Source: Flavobacteriales bacterium UBA4474 (lineage in GTDB: Bacteria > Bacteroidota > Bacteroidia > Flavobacteriales_D > Sanyastnellaceae). From it: 17,710 nt of DNA. The notes under the pieces are model-generated. The model was not told the origin of the DNA, did no database searches, and worked only from the letters and a program-made list of their open reading frames with translations. The translations under genes and the position numbers were made by a program. Below are positions 1-8,304 of this stretch, piece after piece. The DNA is taken from contig DGOE01000177.1 in assembly GCA_002389295.1 (NCBI GenBank), positions 1 to 17,710 on the forward strand, in the 5' to 3' direction. Positions within the stretch are counted from its first letter, which is position 1, and each line of letters begins with the position of its first letter.

Positions 1-945
1 GATTACGCCAGCATCGAATACCGCATTCCCACCCCCTTCAAGGTGCTGGGCATGGGCTTCAACTGGATGTCTTGGGAATTCAAGACCAATAGAGAAATGC
101 TCCATACGCCCCGGGAATTTGTGAGCCATACGTACGACTTGGAGTGGCGGCTCAACCTCGCCAGCTTCGACTTCGTCAAACTCGGTGTGTCGGGGATGCC
201 GTATGACGGGCGGGATTACTTCGCTCCCCGACTGGAAGGGCGCTTCTGGCAGGTGCCCAAATGGTGGGCATACGATGGTTTTATCAGTACGGACTACCGC
301 CGAAAATTTGCCCTCGACATCGGCGGATGGGCCGCTGGCGGGCAGCTTTACCCGGATTGGAAAGAACGGAATTTCCGAATCGAACCCATCTGGCGTCCCA
401 ACGATCATTTCAGGGTAAGCCATGTTTACAGCCACCAAGACAAGTACAACGAGCGCGGCTGGTCCGCTTTGGTGGATTCCCTGCCAAACGGCACTTTACT
501 CGGTGAGACCCACAGCCTGTGGGCCAAGCGCAACCTTTACTCTCGCACCCATGTCCTCAATGCCTCCTATGTATTGGACAACCGGAAGGGCATCACTTTC
601 CGACTGCGGCATTACTGGAGCCGATTGGAGAACGGCAGTTTCTACTTTCTCGATGACAACGGGCTGCTTGAGCCGACCGATGACATCACCCTCGACGACG
701 ACGGCACCAGCACCTACGACATCAGCTATAACGCCTGGTCCATCGACTGCGTGTTCCGGTGGATTTTCGCGCCGGGGAGCGAAATCTCCGTCGTTTGGAA
801 GAACTTACTCGAGAGCCAAGGCGACATGCTCCCCAATACATACGCCGACAACTTGGAGGACGTGCTGCGTGTGCCTCACCGGAACAGTTTCTCCATCAAG
901 GCCATTTACTTTCTCGACTACGCTGACCTCACGGGCAGGCGCTGA
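1..945 (+). CDS. DUF5916 family protein, C-terminal part (5' end outside window)
   Basis: The reading frame is open from base 1 to a TGA at 943-945, giving 314 residues without the true start. The alternating aromatic and polar pattern, the motif FRWIFAPGSEISVVWKN and the ending NSFSIKAIYFLDY are what I know from the C-terminal half of DUF5916 proteins. These are large Bacteroidota proteins with an N-terminal carbohydrate-binding family 9-like domain (not in this window) and a C-terminal part thought to be a beta-barrel in the outer membrane. Family assignment is by recognition; the physiological role is unknown. It ends 6 bases before the stop codon of the convergent M23 peptidase gene, leaving no room for a separate terminator. 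Confidence 0.8.
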   Translation, partial: DYASIEYRIPTPFKVLGMGFNWMSWEFKTNREMLHTPREFVSHTYDLEWRLNLASFDFVKLGVSGMPYDGRDYFAPRLEGRFWQVPKWWAYDGFISTDYRRKFALDIGGWAAGGQLYPDWKERNFRIEPIWRPNDHFRVSHVYSHQDKYNERGWSALVDSLPNGTLLGETHSLWAKRNLYSRTHVLNASYVLDNRKGITFRLRHYWSRLENGSFYFLDDNGLLEPTDDITLDDDGTSTYDISYNAWSIDCVFRWIFAPGSEISVVWKNLLESQGDMLPNTYADNLEDVLRVPHRNSFSIKAIYFLDYADLTGRR

Positions 946-951
946 TGATGC

Positions 952-2619
952 TCACTGCTTCAGGTCCACCAGCCTGAAGTTGATGTGCCCGATGTTGCCG
1001 GTGCCATCGATGGCCCACACCTTGATCTCATCGTCTTCGCGCCCGGTGAGCATGCCGTCATCCAAACGGTAGGTCAACACGCCCTTGTCCATGGACCAAC
1101 GCAGCCATTGGTCTCCACTCTTTCCTTCCCAACGCGCGATGCCGGAGAGGTCATCCCCGACGGCAATGCGCAATTGCCCATTGGCCCATTTGGGCTGTCC
1201 CAAGGTTGGCGCCACTGAATCCTGCCTGACCTCGAACAGGCCAAACCTGTCCAACTTGGCAGAGACGAAACCGCCGCGTTCATCGGCCACCCAGGTGTCC
1301 TCCACCTCACCATCCTCATCCACAGCGCACAGCACCAATGCGGCGCCCGACCCTTTCAACCCGGCTGGTACCGGCACGGTCAAACTGAAATCCGATCGGG
1401 TGATTCGGGCTTCAGACCAAACCCTAAAGCCGTTTTCCTCGCTGCGCTCAACCTCCACGACCGCATCAGCATAGAGGGCGTTTGCGGGAATTTCAACAGC
1501 CACTTCTCCCGAATTGATGCTGTGCGGCACCCGGCGGTCCAGTGCAAGAGCAAAGGACGCGGAGTCTGAGGCTTTGGTGGAATCGCCCCACAACCACATG
1601 GCCGCCTCCGTGGCGTTGCCCGCGATGTCCAGCAGGCGCACCCTGACCCGTTCCGAATCTCCCGGGGCCACCTCCCAAGGCTGCGGACCAGCCGCGCGCT
1701 GATAGATGTCCAAGCGGTTGCCCGGCAGACGCTGCACACGGTGCACGCGTCCTTTTCTGTCCTGCCATGCGGGGAGATCGATGTGGGCCGAGACATCTCC
1801 ATTGGTGGAGAAGCTCAAAGTGTCCATTCTGTGGCTGTGGACCAAGCTGTCGCCGAGCCAAACATCGATGCCATAAGGTCCATGGGTGTATGGTTCCCCA
1901 TCGAGCCGATCGAATGCTTCAATGCCGAGCGTAAAAGGCCCAGCAACGCGCACGCCCGGCGCGTATGCTGCCGTCCAGCGGAACCTGTCACCCGCGCCTT
2001 CAACCGAGCCTCCGGCTGAGGGAACCACCCACACCCCTCTAAACTCTGGCGGGACAGGATCGGCCGTTACCCCTGCGCCGCGAAACGACCAGCTCAAGGG
2101 ATTGATGGGCTGTTGGGTGGCGGCATCCCGCACCTCGAAATGCAGATGCGGGCCGAAGCTCCCGCCCGAATTGCCGCTCCAACCGATGGTATCTCCAGCT
2201 GCAAACCGAAAGGTGGTGTCGGGCTTTCCATCAAATGCCCAGCGCTCTGTGGCATACTGTCGGCGCATCAGCCACGACGCGATGTCCGGGTGGAAGGCGG
2301 AAAGGTGCGCGTACACAGTGGTCCACCCTTGACCGTTGAGGTAGAGGGCCAATCCATACCCCCTACTGGACACCTTGATCCTGGAAATGGCCCCGTCCTG
2401 CGCTGCGAGAACGGGGTAGCCCTCCTGCCCTTCGGTCCGGATATCGAGGCCGGTATGGAAATGTCCCGTCCGGATTTCACCAAAATTCCCGCTGAATTTG
2501 AGTGGAATCGTCAGTGGAGCATGAAGCGTGTCTTGCGCTCTGGCACAGTCGATTGCGCCCCCACACAAGGCCAAGATGACCAATGCACACCCTCCAATCG
2601 AATTCATTCCCGTTCGCAT
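952..2619 (-). CDS. Secreted M23 family metallopeptidase (LytM/peptidoglycan endopeptidase type)
   Basis: A protein of 555 residues if it starts at the ATG at 2619. Residues 1-28 look like a Sec signal peptide: Arg near the start, a hydrophobic core GGCALVILALCGGA, and ARA before Gln29. The LytM domain follows at about residues 45-170, with the zinc and catalytic motifs present: HTGLD (His55, Asp59), YAH (His105) and HLHFE (His158, His160). Active members of this family cut peptide cross-links in peptidoglycan. The remaining 380 residues are beta-rich, Ig-like in appearance, with no motif I recognise; Bacteroidota M23 proteins often carry such tails. The frame is open upstream to 2736, but the extra residues would precede the signal peptide and overlap the divergent gene, so I reject that start. 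ATG 2607 is an alternative lacking the positive n-region residue. Confidence 0.85.
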   Translation of the reverse strand: MRTGMNSIGGCALVILALCGGAIDCARAQDTLHAPLTIPLKFSGNFGEIRTGHFHTGLDIRTEGQEGYPVLAAQDGAISRIKVSSRGYGLALYLNGQGWTTVYAHLSAFHPDIASWLMRRQYATERWAFDGKPDTTFRFAAGDTIGWSGNSGGSFGPHLHFEVRDAATQQPINPLSWSFRGAGVTADPVPPEFRGVWVVPSAGGSVEGAGDRFRWTAAYAPGVRVAGPFTLGIEAFDRLDGEPYTHGPYGIDVWLGDSLVHSHRMDTLSFSTNGDVSAHIDLPAWQDRKGRVHRVQRLPGNRLDIYQRAAGPQPWEVAPGDSERVRVRLLDIAGNATEAAMWLWGDSTKASDSASFALALDRRVPHSINSGEVAVEIPANALYADAVVEVERSEENGFRVWSEARITRSDFSLTVPVPAGLKGSGAALVLCAVDEDGEVEDTWVADERGGFVSAKLDRFGLFEVRQDSVAPTLGQPKWANGQLRIAVGDDLSGIARWEGKSGDQWLRWSMDKGVLTYRLDDGMLTGREDDEIKVWAIDGTGNIGHINFRLVDLKQ

Positions 2620-2624
2620 GTTCG

Positions 2625-2631
2625 CAAAATA
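2625..2631 (-). promoter_or_regulatory. Weak promoter-like element for the M23 peptidase gene
   Basis: Read on the minus strand this is TATTTTG, one base short of the Bacteroidota -7 consensus TAnnTTTG, and it ends 5 bases before the ATG at 2619. No clear -33 TTTG is seen. If real, the transcript would be nearly leaderless. Confidence 0.25.
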
Positions 2632-2664
2632 CCGCGCGCATGTCATCCCATGGAAGCCCCTCAT

Positions 2665-2672
2665 TACATTTG
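2665..2672 (+). promoter_or_regulatory. TAnnTTTG promoter element (-7) before the coiled-coil/zapA/rny run
   Basis: TACATTTG is an exact match to the Bacteroidota -7 consensus TAnnTTTG and lies in the divergent gap. No good -33 TTTG is present at the usual distance. It would place transcription start at about 2678, where an in-frame GTG opens the coiled-coil gene. Confidence 0.45.
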
Positions 2673-2677
2673 AGTTC

Positions 2678-3019
2678 GTGGAAGAAAACCGGAATCCAGA
2701 CATCGTCTTGTTTGGCGATGTGCTCGAAGACATCAAGAAAAGAACGTCTCACCTGATTGCAGAGCGCAATCGGTTGGTGACGGAGAATGCCCGGCTGGAA
2801 GCGCGCGTGCAGTCTTTGGAAAATCAGCTTCTCGCATGCGAGGAGGCCCAATCCAAAGCCGCATCGCCTGCCCCCACAATGACCCCCCCTCCCCCTATCC
2901 CGAACCGCAATCCTGTCGCAGGAGAGCGCATCAGGGCGCTCGTCGAAGAGATTGACGCCTGCATTGCATTGATGCCCCGCTCCCGCGACATGGTAAATAC
3001 TGAAGTTGCGACCGCATGA
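2678..3019 (+). CDS. Small coiled-coil protein encoded directly upstream of zapA
   Basis: About 113 residues from the GTG at 2678. An amphipathic helix with heptad character (about residues 14-55, VLEDIKKRTSHLIAERNRL onward) is followed by a Pro-rich linker with PPPPIP and a short conserved-looking C-terminal helix RIRALVEEIDACIALM. I recall small coiled-coil proteins with a similar ending (EID.CIALL) just upstream of ZapA in other Bacteroidota; they have no firm function. Its stop overlaps the zapA start (ATGA at 3016-3019), so the two are translationally coupled and a divisome role, perhaps ZapB-like, is an inference. The start is uncertain: ATG 2618 (134 aa) would overlap the divergent M23 start, TTG 2708 and GTG 2720 are shorter options. 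I chose 2678 because it fits the TACATTTG element. Confidence 0.65.
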   Translation: MEENRNPDIVLFGDVLEDIKKRTSHLIAERNRLVTENARLEARVQSLENQLLACEEAQSKAASPAPTMTPPPPIPNRNPVAGERIRALVEEIDACIALMPRSRDMVNTEVATA

Positions 3020-3345
3020 ACGAATCTTCCATACAAGTCACCATCGCAGGCCGAACCTACCCGCTCACTGTAGCGGAAGGCGAAGCCAAGCGCGTGCGTG
3101 AGGCTGCGGGGAGAATCGATGAACTGGCCCAGCGATTCCAACGCGACTATGGCGTTTCTGATCGTCAAGACCTGCTGGCCATGGCGGCACTCCAATTGTT
3201 GAGTGACCTGGAAGCAGGGCCGCAATCAGAGAATGCACAAGAAGCCGGGCTGCCTGCTGCTGCATTCGACGGTCTTGAAGAGATCCGGTCCCTGCTGGTG
3301 CAGGCCGGCATATCTTCTGAGGACAGGGAAGGGAAAACACCCTGA
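3016..3345 (+). CDS. zapA: Cell division protein ZapA
   Basis: 109 residues with the ZapA pattern: an N-terminal beta segment SIQVTIAGRTYPLTV, then EAKRVREAAGRIDELAQRFQRDYG and the helical stretch DRQDLLAMAALQLLSDLE. ZapA binds and bundles FtsZ filaments at the division site in the cytoplasm. The globular part covers about residues 1-70; the tail is short, polar and variable. The start codon shares ATGA with the upstream coiled-coil gene and rny begins 3 bases after the stop, so all three are likely co-transcribed. Confidence 0.88.
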   Translation: MNESSIQVTIAGRTYPLTVAEGEAKRVREAAGRIDELAQRFQRDYGVSDRQDLLAMAALQLLSDLEAGPQSENAQEAGLPAAAFDGLEEIRSLLVQAGISSEDREGKTP

Positions 3346-3348
3346 CCC

Positions 3349-4890
3349 ATGGACCCTATCCCCTATATCATCGGCGCATTGGCCGGACTCGTTGTCGGAG
3401 GAGGCATCGCGTATGCTTTGATCAACCGTGTCATGCAGAGCAAGGCCGAGCAGGTCTTGAAAGACGCCGAGCAGAAAGGTGAGCACATCAAGGAAAAGAA
3501 AATCCTCCAAGCCAAGGAGAAATTTTTGAAGCTCAAGGAAGAGCACGGCCGAGAAATCAAATCCCGCAACGCCAAGGTGCAGGCCCTCGAGGACAAACTC
3601 AAGAATCAGGAGCGCAACCTGAAGCGGGATGAGCAACAAATCAAGGATGGCCGTTCCCGCCTCAAACGAGACGAGGAGACCCTTCAGGCCCGGCTGAAGT
3701 CAAACGAAGCCAAGCAAAAGGAACTGGATAAAACCCAGAGCCAATCCGCAAAAATGCTCGCCGAGGCTGCGGGCATGTCCGTGGATGCGGCCAAGGAAGA
3801 ATTGAAAAATCAAATCCTGGGCGACGCCCGGGCGATGGCCGCTCAAGAGGTTCAGGACATCCTCGACGATGCCCGTGCGAAGGCCAATCAGGATGCCAAG
3901 AAAGTGGTGATTCAGACCATCCAGCGGGTGGCCACAGAGCACGCCATCGAAAACAGCGTTTCGGTATTCAACATCGGAAGCGACGACATCAAAGGACGCA
4001 TCATCGGCCGTGAGGGTCGCAACATCCGCGCCCTGGAGGCGGCCACCGGTGTCGAGTTCATCGTGGACGACACCCCAGAAGCCATCATCATCAGCTGTTT
4101 TGACCCAGTCCGCCGTGAGATTGCGCGACTGAGTATGCACCAGCTGGTCTCTGATGGCCGCATTCACCCTGCCCGCATCGAAGAAGTGGTGGCCAAGACC
4201 ACCCGGAAAATTGACGAGGAAATCTTGCAGACCGGCAAGCGCACGGTCATTGACTTGGGCATCCCGAACATGTCGAACGCGTTGGTGCGCATGGTCGGCC
4301 GCATGAAGTACCGCTCCAGCTACGGTCAAAACCTGCTGCAGCACAGCCGCGAGGTGGCCAACCTGTGTGCGACCATGGCGGCAGAACTCGGATTGGATAC
4401 CAAAGCGGCAAAGCGGGCAGGCCTGCTCCACGACATCGGCAAGGTGAGCGACGAGGAGAGCGAGTTGCCACACGCTATCCTGGGCATGAAACTGGCCGAG
4501 AAGGCCGGTGAGCGTCCGGACGTGCTCAATGCCATTGGCGCCCACCACGATGAAATCGAAATGACCTCGTTGATCTCACCGATCGTGCAGGTGTGCGACG
4601 CCATTTCCGGCGCCCGTCCCGGAGCGCGGAGAGAGGTGGTGGAGAGCTATATACAGCGCCTCAAAGACCTCGAAAACATTGCATTGGAGCAACCTGGCGT
4701 CACGCAGAGCTACGCCATTCAGGCGGGCCGTGAATTGCGGGTCATGGTCGAGAGCGAGCAGGTCAACGATGAGATGGCAGAACAGATCTCCTTCAACATC
4801 TCACAGCGGATCATGAATGAGATGACCTATCCCGGACAGGTCAAGGTGACGGTCATCAGGGAGACCCGGGCCGTCAGCGTGGCCAAATGA
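3349..4890 (+). CDS. rny: Ribonuclease Y
   Basis: 513 residues, close to the usual family length. Domains in order: one N-terminal membrane helix (about residues 5-27, rich in Gly and Ala), a long charged coiled coil (about 28-190), a KH RNA-binding domain with GRIIGREGRNIR at 216-227, and an HD phosphohydrolase domain with His332 and the metal-binding pair His361-Asp362 in LLHDIGKV. RNase Y is a membrane-anchored endoribonuclease that starts mRNA decay. It sits 3 bases after zapA and its TGA overlaps the flippase ATG (ATGA, 4887-4890). All key residues appear intact. Confidence 0.95.
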   Translation: MDPIPYIIGALAGLVVGGGIAYALINRVMQSKAEQVLKDAEQKGEHIKEKKILQAKEKFLKLKEEHGREIKSRNAKVQALEDKLKNQERNLKRDEQQIKDGRSRLKRDEETLQARLKSNEAKQKELDKTQSQSAKMLAEAAGMSVDAAKEELKNQILGDARAMAAQEVQDILDDARAKANQDAKKVVIQTIQRVATEHAIENSVSVFNIGSDDIKGRIIGREGRNIRALEAATGVEFIVDDTPEAIIISCFDPVRREIARLSMHQLVSDGRIHPARIEEVVAKTTRKIDEEILQTGKRTVIDLGIPNMSNALVRMVGRMKYRSSYGQNLLQHSREVANLCATMAAELGLDTKAAKRAGLLHDIGKVSDEESELPHAILGMKLAEKAGERPDVLNAIGAHHDEIEMTSLISPIVQVCDAISGARPGARREVVESYIQRLKDLENIALEQPGVTQSYAIQAGRELRVMVESEQVNDEMAEQISFNISQRIMNEMTYPGQVKVTVIRETRAVSVAK

Positions 4891-6389
4891 GCACAACGGA
4901 AGAAGGCCGGCTCGCCCGCTCCATCAGCTGGCAGACGCTCAACGTCGGTTTTCAGGTCCTCTTCCAACTCGCCTTCATCAAGGCGCTTTCCATCTTCCTC
5001 ACCGAGGGCGAATGGGGCGTCATCGGCATCGCCCTCGGGATCATCGGCATCATCGAGATCTTTGCCCAACTCGGGGTCGGTCCCTCGCTCATCCAGCGCA
5101 AAGACCTCTCGCAAGCGCAGATTTCCTCTGCCTTCTGGGTTTCATTGGTTCTGGGCCTCCTCTTTGGCGGGGCGACCTATGTGACGGCTCCTTCCATCGC
5201 CAACTTCTATCACCGCGCAGAGCTCATTCCGTTGCTGCGTTTCATTGCCTTGAGCTTTCCCTTGGCGGGCTTGGCGATGGTGCCCCGCGCCATCCTTATC
5301 CGCCGCATGGATTTCCGGAGTCTTTTTTGGTCTTCGCTCATCGCCATGCCCATAGGAAATGGCGTCATCGGCATCGTGGCGGCCTACAATGGCTGGGGGG
5401 TGTATGCCTATGCCGGCGCGCTGTTGGCCCAAAACGCGCTGTTGGGGCTGAATTATTGGATGCGCTCCGGATTGCGGCCCGGGCGGCCTGCGTTCATGCC
5501 TGCGGTTCCGCTCTTTCGCTATGGCGCATCGAGTACCGTCTTCAATTTCCTCAACTACGCTGCTTCGCGCTTGGACGTGCTGGTGCTGGGCCGTTTCATG
5601 CCCGAAAGCCGGAATGCCGAGCAGGGCATCTATGACCGCTCGAACTACATGATGACCCTGCCGATCACCCTCTTGGGCAAGCTCTCGGACAGCGTGTTGT
5701 TCAGCAGCATGAGCGACGTCCAAGACACGCGTGACCGGCTGCGCAGCATCTTTATGGGGGGGCTGTATTTCACCGCCGTACTGGTCTTGCCGGGGGTGGT
5801 CCTTTTGGAGCTGTTTGCCGAGGAATTCGTGCTGGCTTTGCTCGATGAAAAACTCCTGCCGACCGTTCCCATTGTCCGCATCCTGTACGTCGCTGTTTTT
5901 CTTCGGAGTTGGATCAAAGTGTGCGACGCGACCGTGCGGGCGATGGACATGATTGGCACCGCATCGGTCATCAAGGCCGCCTTCTGTATCGGGTTGTGCA
6001 TATCGGCATATTTGGGTTACCACAGGGGGTTCGAAGTGCTGGCCTGGGGTGTGGTGACCTCTACCTGCCTGCAGGCTGTGGCCATGCTCATCTTGTGCGG
6101 CCGCCGGCTGGAATTGTCTCTGCGCACCATCCTGACTTCGGCTGGGCCCGGCTTGTGGCTGGCAGCGGTCACCTTTGCGCTCACGGCCCCCTTGGCCATG
6201 TGGATGGACGTGCACTGGCTGTTGCGCCTGCTGACAGGGTTGTCCATCGCCCTTTTCGGGTGCCTCGGATGGGCCTGGTACTTCCCGGGCACCCTGCGCC
6301 ATGGACCCAATGACGTGTTGGCCCAATTGGCCCAGCGGATTCCCTTCGACGCGGTCAAAGAACGGTGGCTTCCAAAGCGGGACCATTGA
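4887..6389 (+). CDS. Polysaccharide flippase, MOP superfamily (Wzx/WzxC-like)
   Basis: 500 residues that are mostly hydrophobic, with roughly 12 to 14 membrane segments. The N-terminal region (GRLARSISWQTLNVGFQVLFQ, LGVGPSLIQRKDLSQAQISSAFW, and the later FNFLNYAASRLDVLVLGRF) matches what I know of WzxC-type Polysacc_synt families. Such proteins move lipid-linked oligosaccharides or other lipid-bound precursors across the inner membrane. It overlaps rny by ATGA, so it is translated from the same message. No glycosyltransferase or other capsule gene is nearby, so its substrate cannot be inferred from context. Confidence 0.85.
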   Translation: MSTTEEGRLARSISWQTLNVGFQVLFQLAFIKALSIFLTEGEWGVIGIALGIIGIIEIFAQLGVGPSLIQRKDLSQAQISSAFWVSLVLGLLFGGATYVTAPSIANFYHRAELIPLLRFIALSFPLAGLAMVPRAILIRRMDFRSLFWSSLIAMPIGNGVIGIVAAYNGWGVYAYAGALLAQNALLGLNYWMRSGLRPGRPAFMPAVPLFRYGASSTVFNFLNYAASRLDVLVLGRFMPESRNAEQGIYDRSNYMMTLPITLLGKLSDSVLFSSMSDVQDTRDRLRSIFMGGLYFTAVLVLPGVVLLELFAEEFVLALLDEKLLPTVPIVRILYVAVFLRSWIKVCDATVRAMDMIGTASVIKAAFCIGLCISAYLGYHRGFEVLAWGVVTSTCLQAVAMLILCGRRLELSLRTILTSAGPGLWLAAVTFALTAPLAMWMDVHWLLRLLTGLSIALFGCLGWAWYFPGTLRHGPNDVLAQLAQRIPFDAVKERWLPKRDH

Positions 6390-6401
6390 CGCAGTAGGGA
6401 C

Positions 6402-6409
6402 TAATTTTG
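6402..6409 (+). promoter_or_regulatory. TAnnTTTG promoter element (-7) for the DUF4476 gene
   Basis: TAATTTTG is an exact match to the Bacteroidota -7 consensus and lies in the 27-base gap after the flippase. It ends 7 bases before the GTG at 6417, so transcription would start at or next to the start codon. The nearest upstream TTG (6386-6388) is only 13 bases away, shorter than the usual 17-23 spacing, so there is no convincing -33 element. Confidence 0.5.
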
Positions 6410-6416
6410 CCGCCCC

Positions 6417-7103
6417 GTGACCGGTGCTCTCCGAAATATCGCCTTGGCTGCCATCCTCACATGCTCCTGCTGGGGCGGTGTGCAATGTGCCGCAATTGAA
6501 GCGGTTTCAGACAGCGTGGTCATATCTGGCCATGTCGCCAACGTGGTGGACACCGTCCTGCCGGAGACCAGCGTGTCCTTATACATTGCTGATTTCACCT
6601 TGCACCCCTCAGACAGCGTCGAGGTGGCGGTATCCCGCGGTGAGCGCTTTGTCGTCTGGGCGGAGGGCGAGGCCGGCAGGCTGCAATTTGAAGTGCCCCT
6701 GCCACGGTACGCCGATTCGGTCCAATTTACCCTGCGATGTGACAGCAGCGGGGCAAGCTGGGTGGTGAACCGGGACACCGTGCTGTATGCCTGGGCGCCC
6801 CGAGGAACAGGGTGCTTCCCCGCCGCCAGTGAGCGCGACCTGATGCGCATGCTCTACACCGCGGAGAAAAAGCCCTTTGAATCCGAGCGGTTTTCCATCA
6901 TGAAAGCGTGGGTGCAAGGCCAATGCCTGTCGCCGCGGCAAATTCGCCGTTGCGCCGCGGCATTTGACGACGAGGAACGCAAATTGCGGCTCATTCAAGC
7001 CACCACCTGCACCGCCCCTTTTGAACTCCCCGCCTTGGCCGCTGCTTTCACATCACAGCACTACCGAGAGGCGTTCTTGAACTGGACACAGGAGACCCCA
7101 TGA
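6417..7103 (+). CDS. Secreted DUF4476 domain protein
   Basis: 228 residues from a GTG start. Residues 1-25 form a signal peptide (ALRNIALAAILTCSCWGGVQCAA); the Cys residues do not form a clear lipobox, so signal peptidase I cleavage is more likely. The middle is beta-rich and unassigned. The last 90 residues (from about ERDLMRMLYTAEKKPFESER, then LSPRQIRRCAAAFDDEERKL and a helical end) have the helix-repeat pattern of DUF4476, a Bacteroidota domain of unknown function. It has its own promoter-like element and is probably a single gene; a 94-base gap separates it from serC. Confidence 0.7.
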   Translation: MTGALRNIALAAILTCSCWGGVQCAAIEAVSDSVVISGHVANVVDTVLPETSVSLYIADFTLHPSDSVEVAVSRGERFVVWAEGEAGRLQFEVPLPRYADSVQFTLRCDSSGASWVVNRDTVLYAWAPRGTGCFPAASERDLMRMLYTAEKKPFESERFSIMKAWVQGQCLSPRQIRRCAAAFDDEERKLRLIQATTCTAPFELPALAAAFTSQHYREAFLNWTQETP

Positions 7104-7170
7104 AGCCGCGCCGTGTTTATCCTGTGGGAAACTCCATGTCCTTTTCGAGTGAACGCAGCGGGGCTTCCGG

Positions 7171-7178
7171 TTGTTTTG
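7171..7178 (+). promoter_or_regulatory. Possible promoter element before serC
   Basis: TTGTTTTG differs from TAnnTTTG at one fixed position and lies 19 bases before the serC ATG, in a 94-base gap. It is the best candidate I see there; no -33 element or terminator is evident. Confidence 0.25.
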
Positions 7179-7197
7179 AACCTGATACCGATTGACG

Positions 7198-8280
7198 ATG
7201 TCTACCACCACCCACGCCATCCACAACTTTTCTGCAGGCCCCTGCATTCTCCCACCTTCAGTGCTTCGACAGGCTTCCGAAGCCGTGAACGACCTCGATG
7301 GCAGCGGCCTCAGCCTCATCGAAATTTCTCACCGCAGCAAGCCGTTTGTGGCCATCATGGAGGAGGCGCGCCAACTCGTGCGCACCGAATTGGCCCTTCC
7401 TGACCACTACGAAGTCCTTTTCCTTCAGGGCGGAGCCAGCCTTGGGTTTCTCACAGCGGCCATGAATTTCCTGCCGGAAAGTGGGAGCATGGACTACACG
7501 GTGACGGGCACCTGGGCCAAAAAAGCGCTCAAGGAAGCCCAGCGTGTCGGCCAGGCAAAGGCCTTGACCTCGAGCGAAGAATCCGGTTTTGACCGCGTGC
7601 CACCATTGCCCGGGCACACCGATGCCGACTTCGTCCACATCACCACCAACAACACCATCTTCGGTACGCAGTATCCGGGAGACCCGCAGGTGGATGCGCC
7701 GCTGATCGCGGACATGAGCTCGGATATTTTCTCACGGCCCGTCGACGTCACCAAGTATGCTTGCATCTATGCAGGCGCCCAGAAAAACATGGGCCCTGCG
7801 GGCACGGTACTCTACATCTATGACCGCAATAAAATCGGCCACACAGGACGGGACATCCCCAGCTATTTGGATCTCGCCGTACACGCCGACAAAGACAGCA
7901 TGTTCAACACCCCGCCGGTCTTTGCGATTTACACCAGCATGCTCACGCTGCGTTGGCTCAAAGAAAACGGCGGCGTGAACGCCGCCCGGGAACGCAACGC
8001 TGCAAAGGCGGCCTGCATCTACGGTGAAATCGACCGCAACCCCCTCTTCAATGGATTTGCGCAGGTGGATTCCCGCAGCGTCATGAACGCCACGTTTACC
8101 CCTGCGGATGAAGCCCATACCGCACCCTTCCTCGCCGCTTGCGAAGCCGCGGGAATCAACGGACTCAAGGGCCACCGCTCCATTGGCGGTTTCAGGGCCT
8201 CCATGTACAACGCCCTCCCCTTGTCCAGCGTGGAAACCCTTGTCGAGGTCATGCGCGACTTCGAGCGCACCCACGGCTGA
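7198..8280 (+). CDS. serC: Phosphoserine aminotransferase
   Basis: 360 residues, the usual length of this class V PLP aminotransferase. It begins with HNFSAGPC, the typical SerC N-terminus. The PLP lysine is Lys196 in YAGAQKNMGPAG, and the motifs GLSLIEISHRSK and LFLQGGASLGF are present. The enzyme converts 3-phosphohydroxypyruvate and glutamate to phosphoserine in serine synthesis. The ATG at 7198 was preferred over an in-frame TTG two codons upstream. serA follows after 24 bases, so the two steps are encoded in pathway-reversed order in one operon. No phosphoserine phosphatase gene is in the window. Confidence 0.96.
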   Translation: MSTTTHAIHNFSAGPCILPPSVLRQASEAVNDLDGSGLSLIEISHRSKPFVAIMEEARQLVRTELALPDHYEVLFLQGGASLGFLTAAMNFLPESGSMDYTVTGTWAKKALKEAQRVGQAKALTSSEESGFDRVPPLPGHTDADFVHITTNNTIFGTQYPGDPQVDAPLIADMSSDIFSRPVDVTKYACIYAGAQKNMGPAGTVLYIYDRNKIGHTGRDIPSYLDLAVHADKDSMFNTPPVFAIYTSMLTLRWLKENGGVNAARERNAAKAACIYGEIDRNPLFNGFAQVDSRSVMNATFTPADEAHTAPFLAACEAAGINGLKGHRSIGGFRASMYNALPLSSVETLVEVMRDFERTHG

Positions 8281-8304
8281 ACCCCATACCGAACTCACTT
8301 CACC

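Noticed and set aside
946..951. Shared terminator between the convergent DUF5916 and M23 genes
   Set aside because: Only 6 bases separate the two stops and no GC hairpin with a T-run is seen at the junction.
2620..2736. N-terminal extension of the M23 peptidase gene to 2736
   Set aside because: It would put 39 polar residues before a good signal peptide and overlap the divergent coiled-coil gene.
3700..4548. 282-codon open frame on the minus strand opposite rny
   Set aside because: The opposite strand encodes intact KH and HD domains of RNase Y; the antisense product matches no family I know.
5142..6485. 447-codon open frame on the minus strand opposite the flippase
   Set aside because: Its product is Gln/His/Arg/Pro-rich without domains, and the plus-strand flippase is clearly real; it is an antisense by-product of GC-rich codon use.
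7104..7197. Riboswitch or terminator in the gap before serC
   Set aside because: Only a 4-bp inverted repeat (GGTT/AACC) is visible; there is no T-run and no recognisable riboswitch core.
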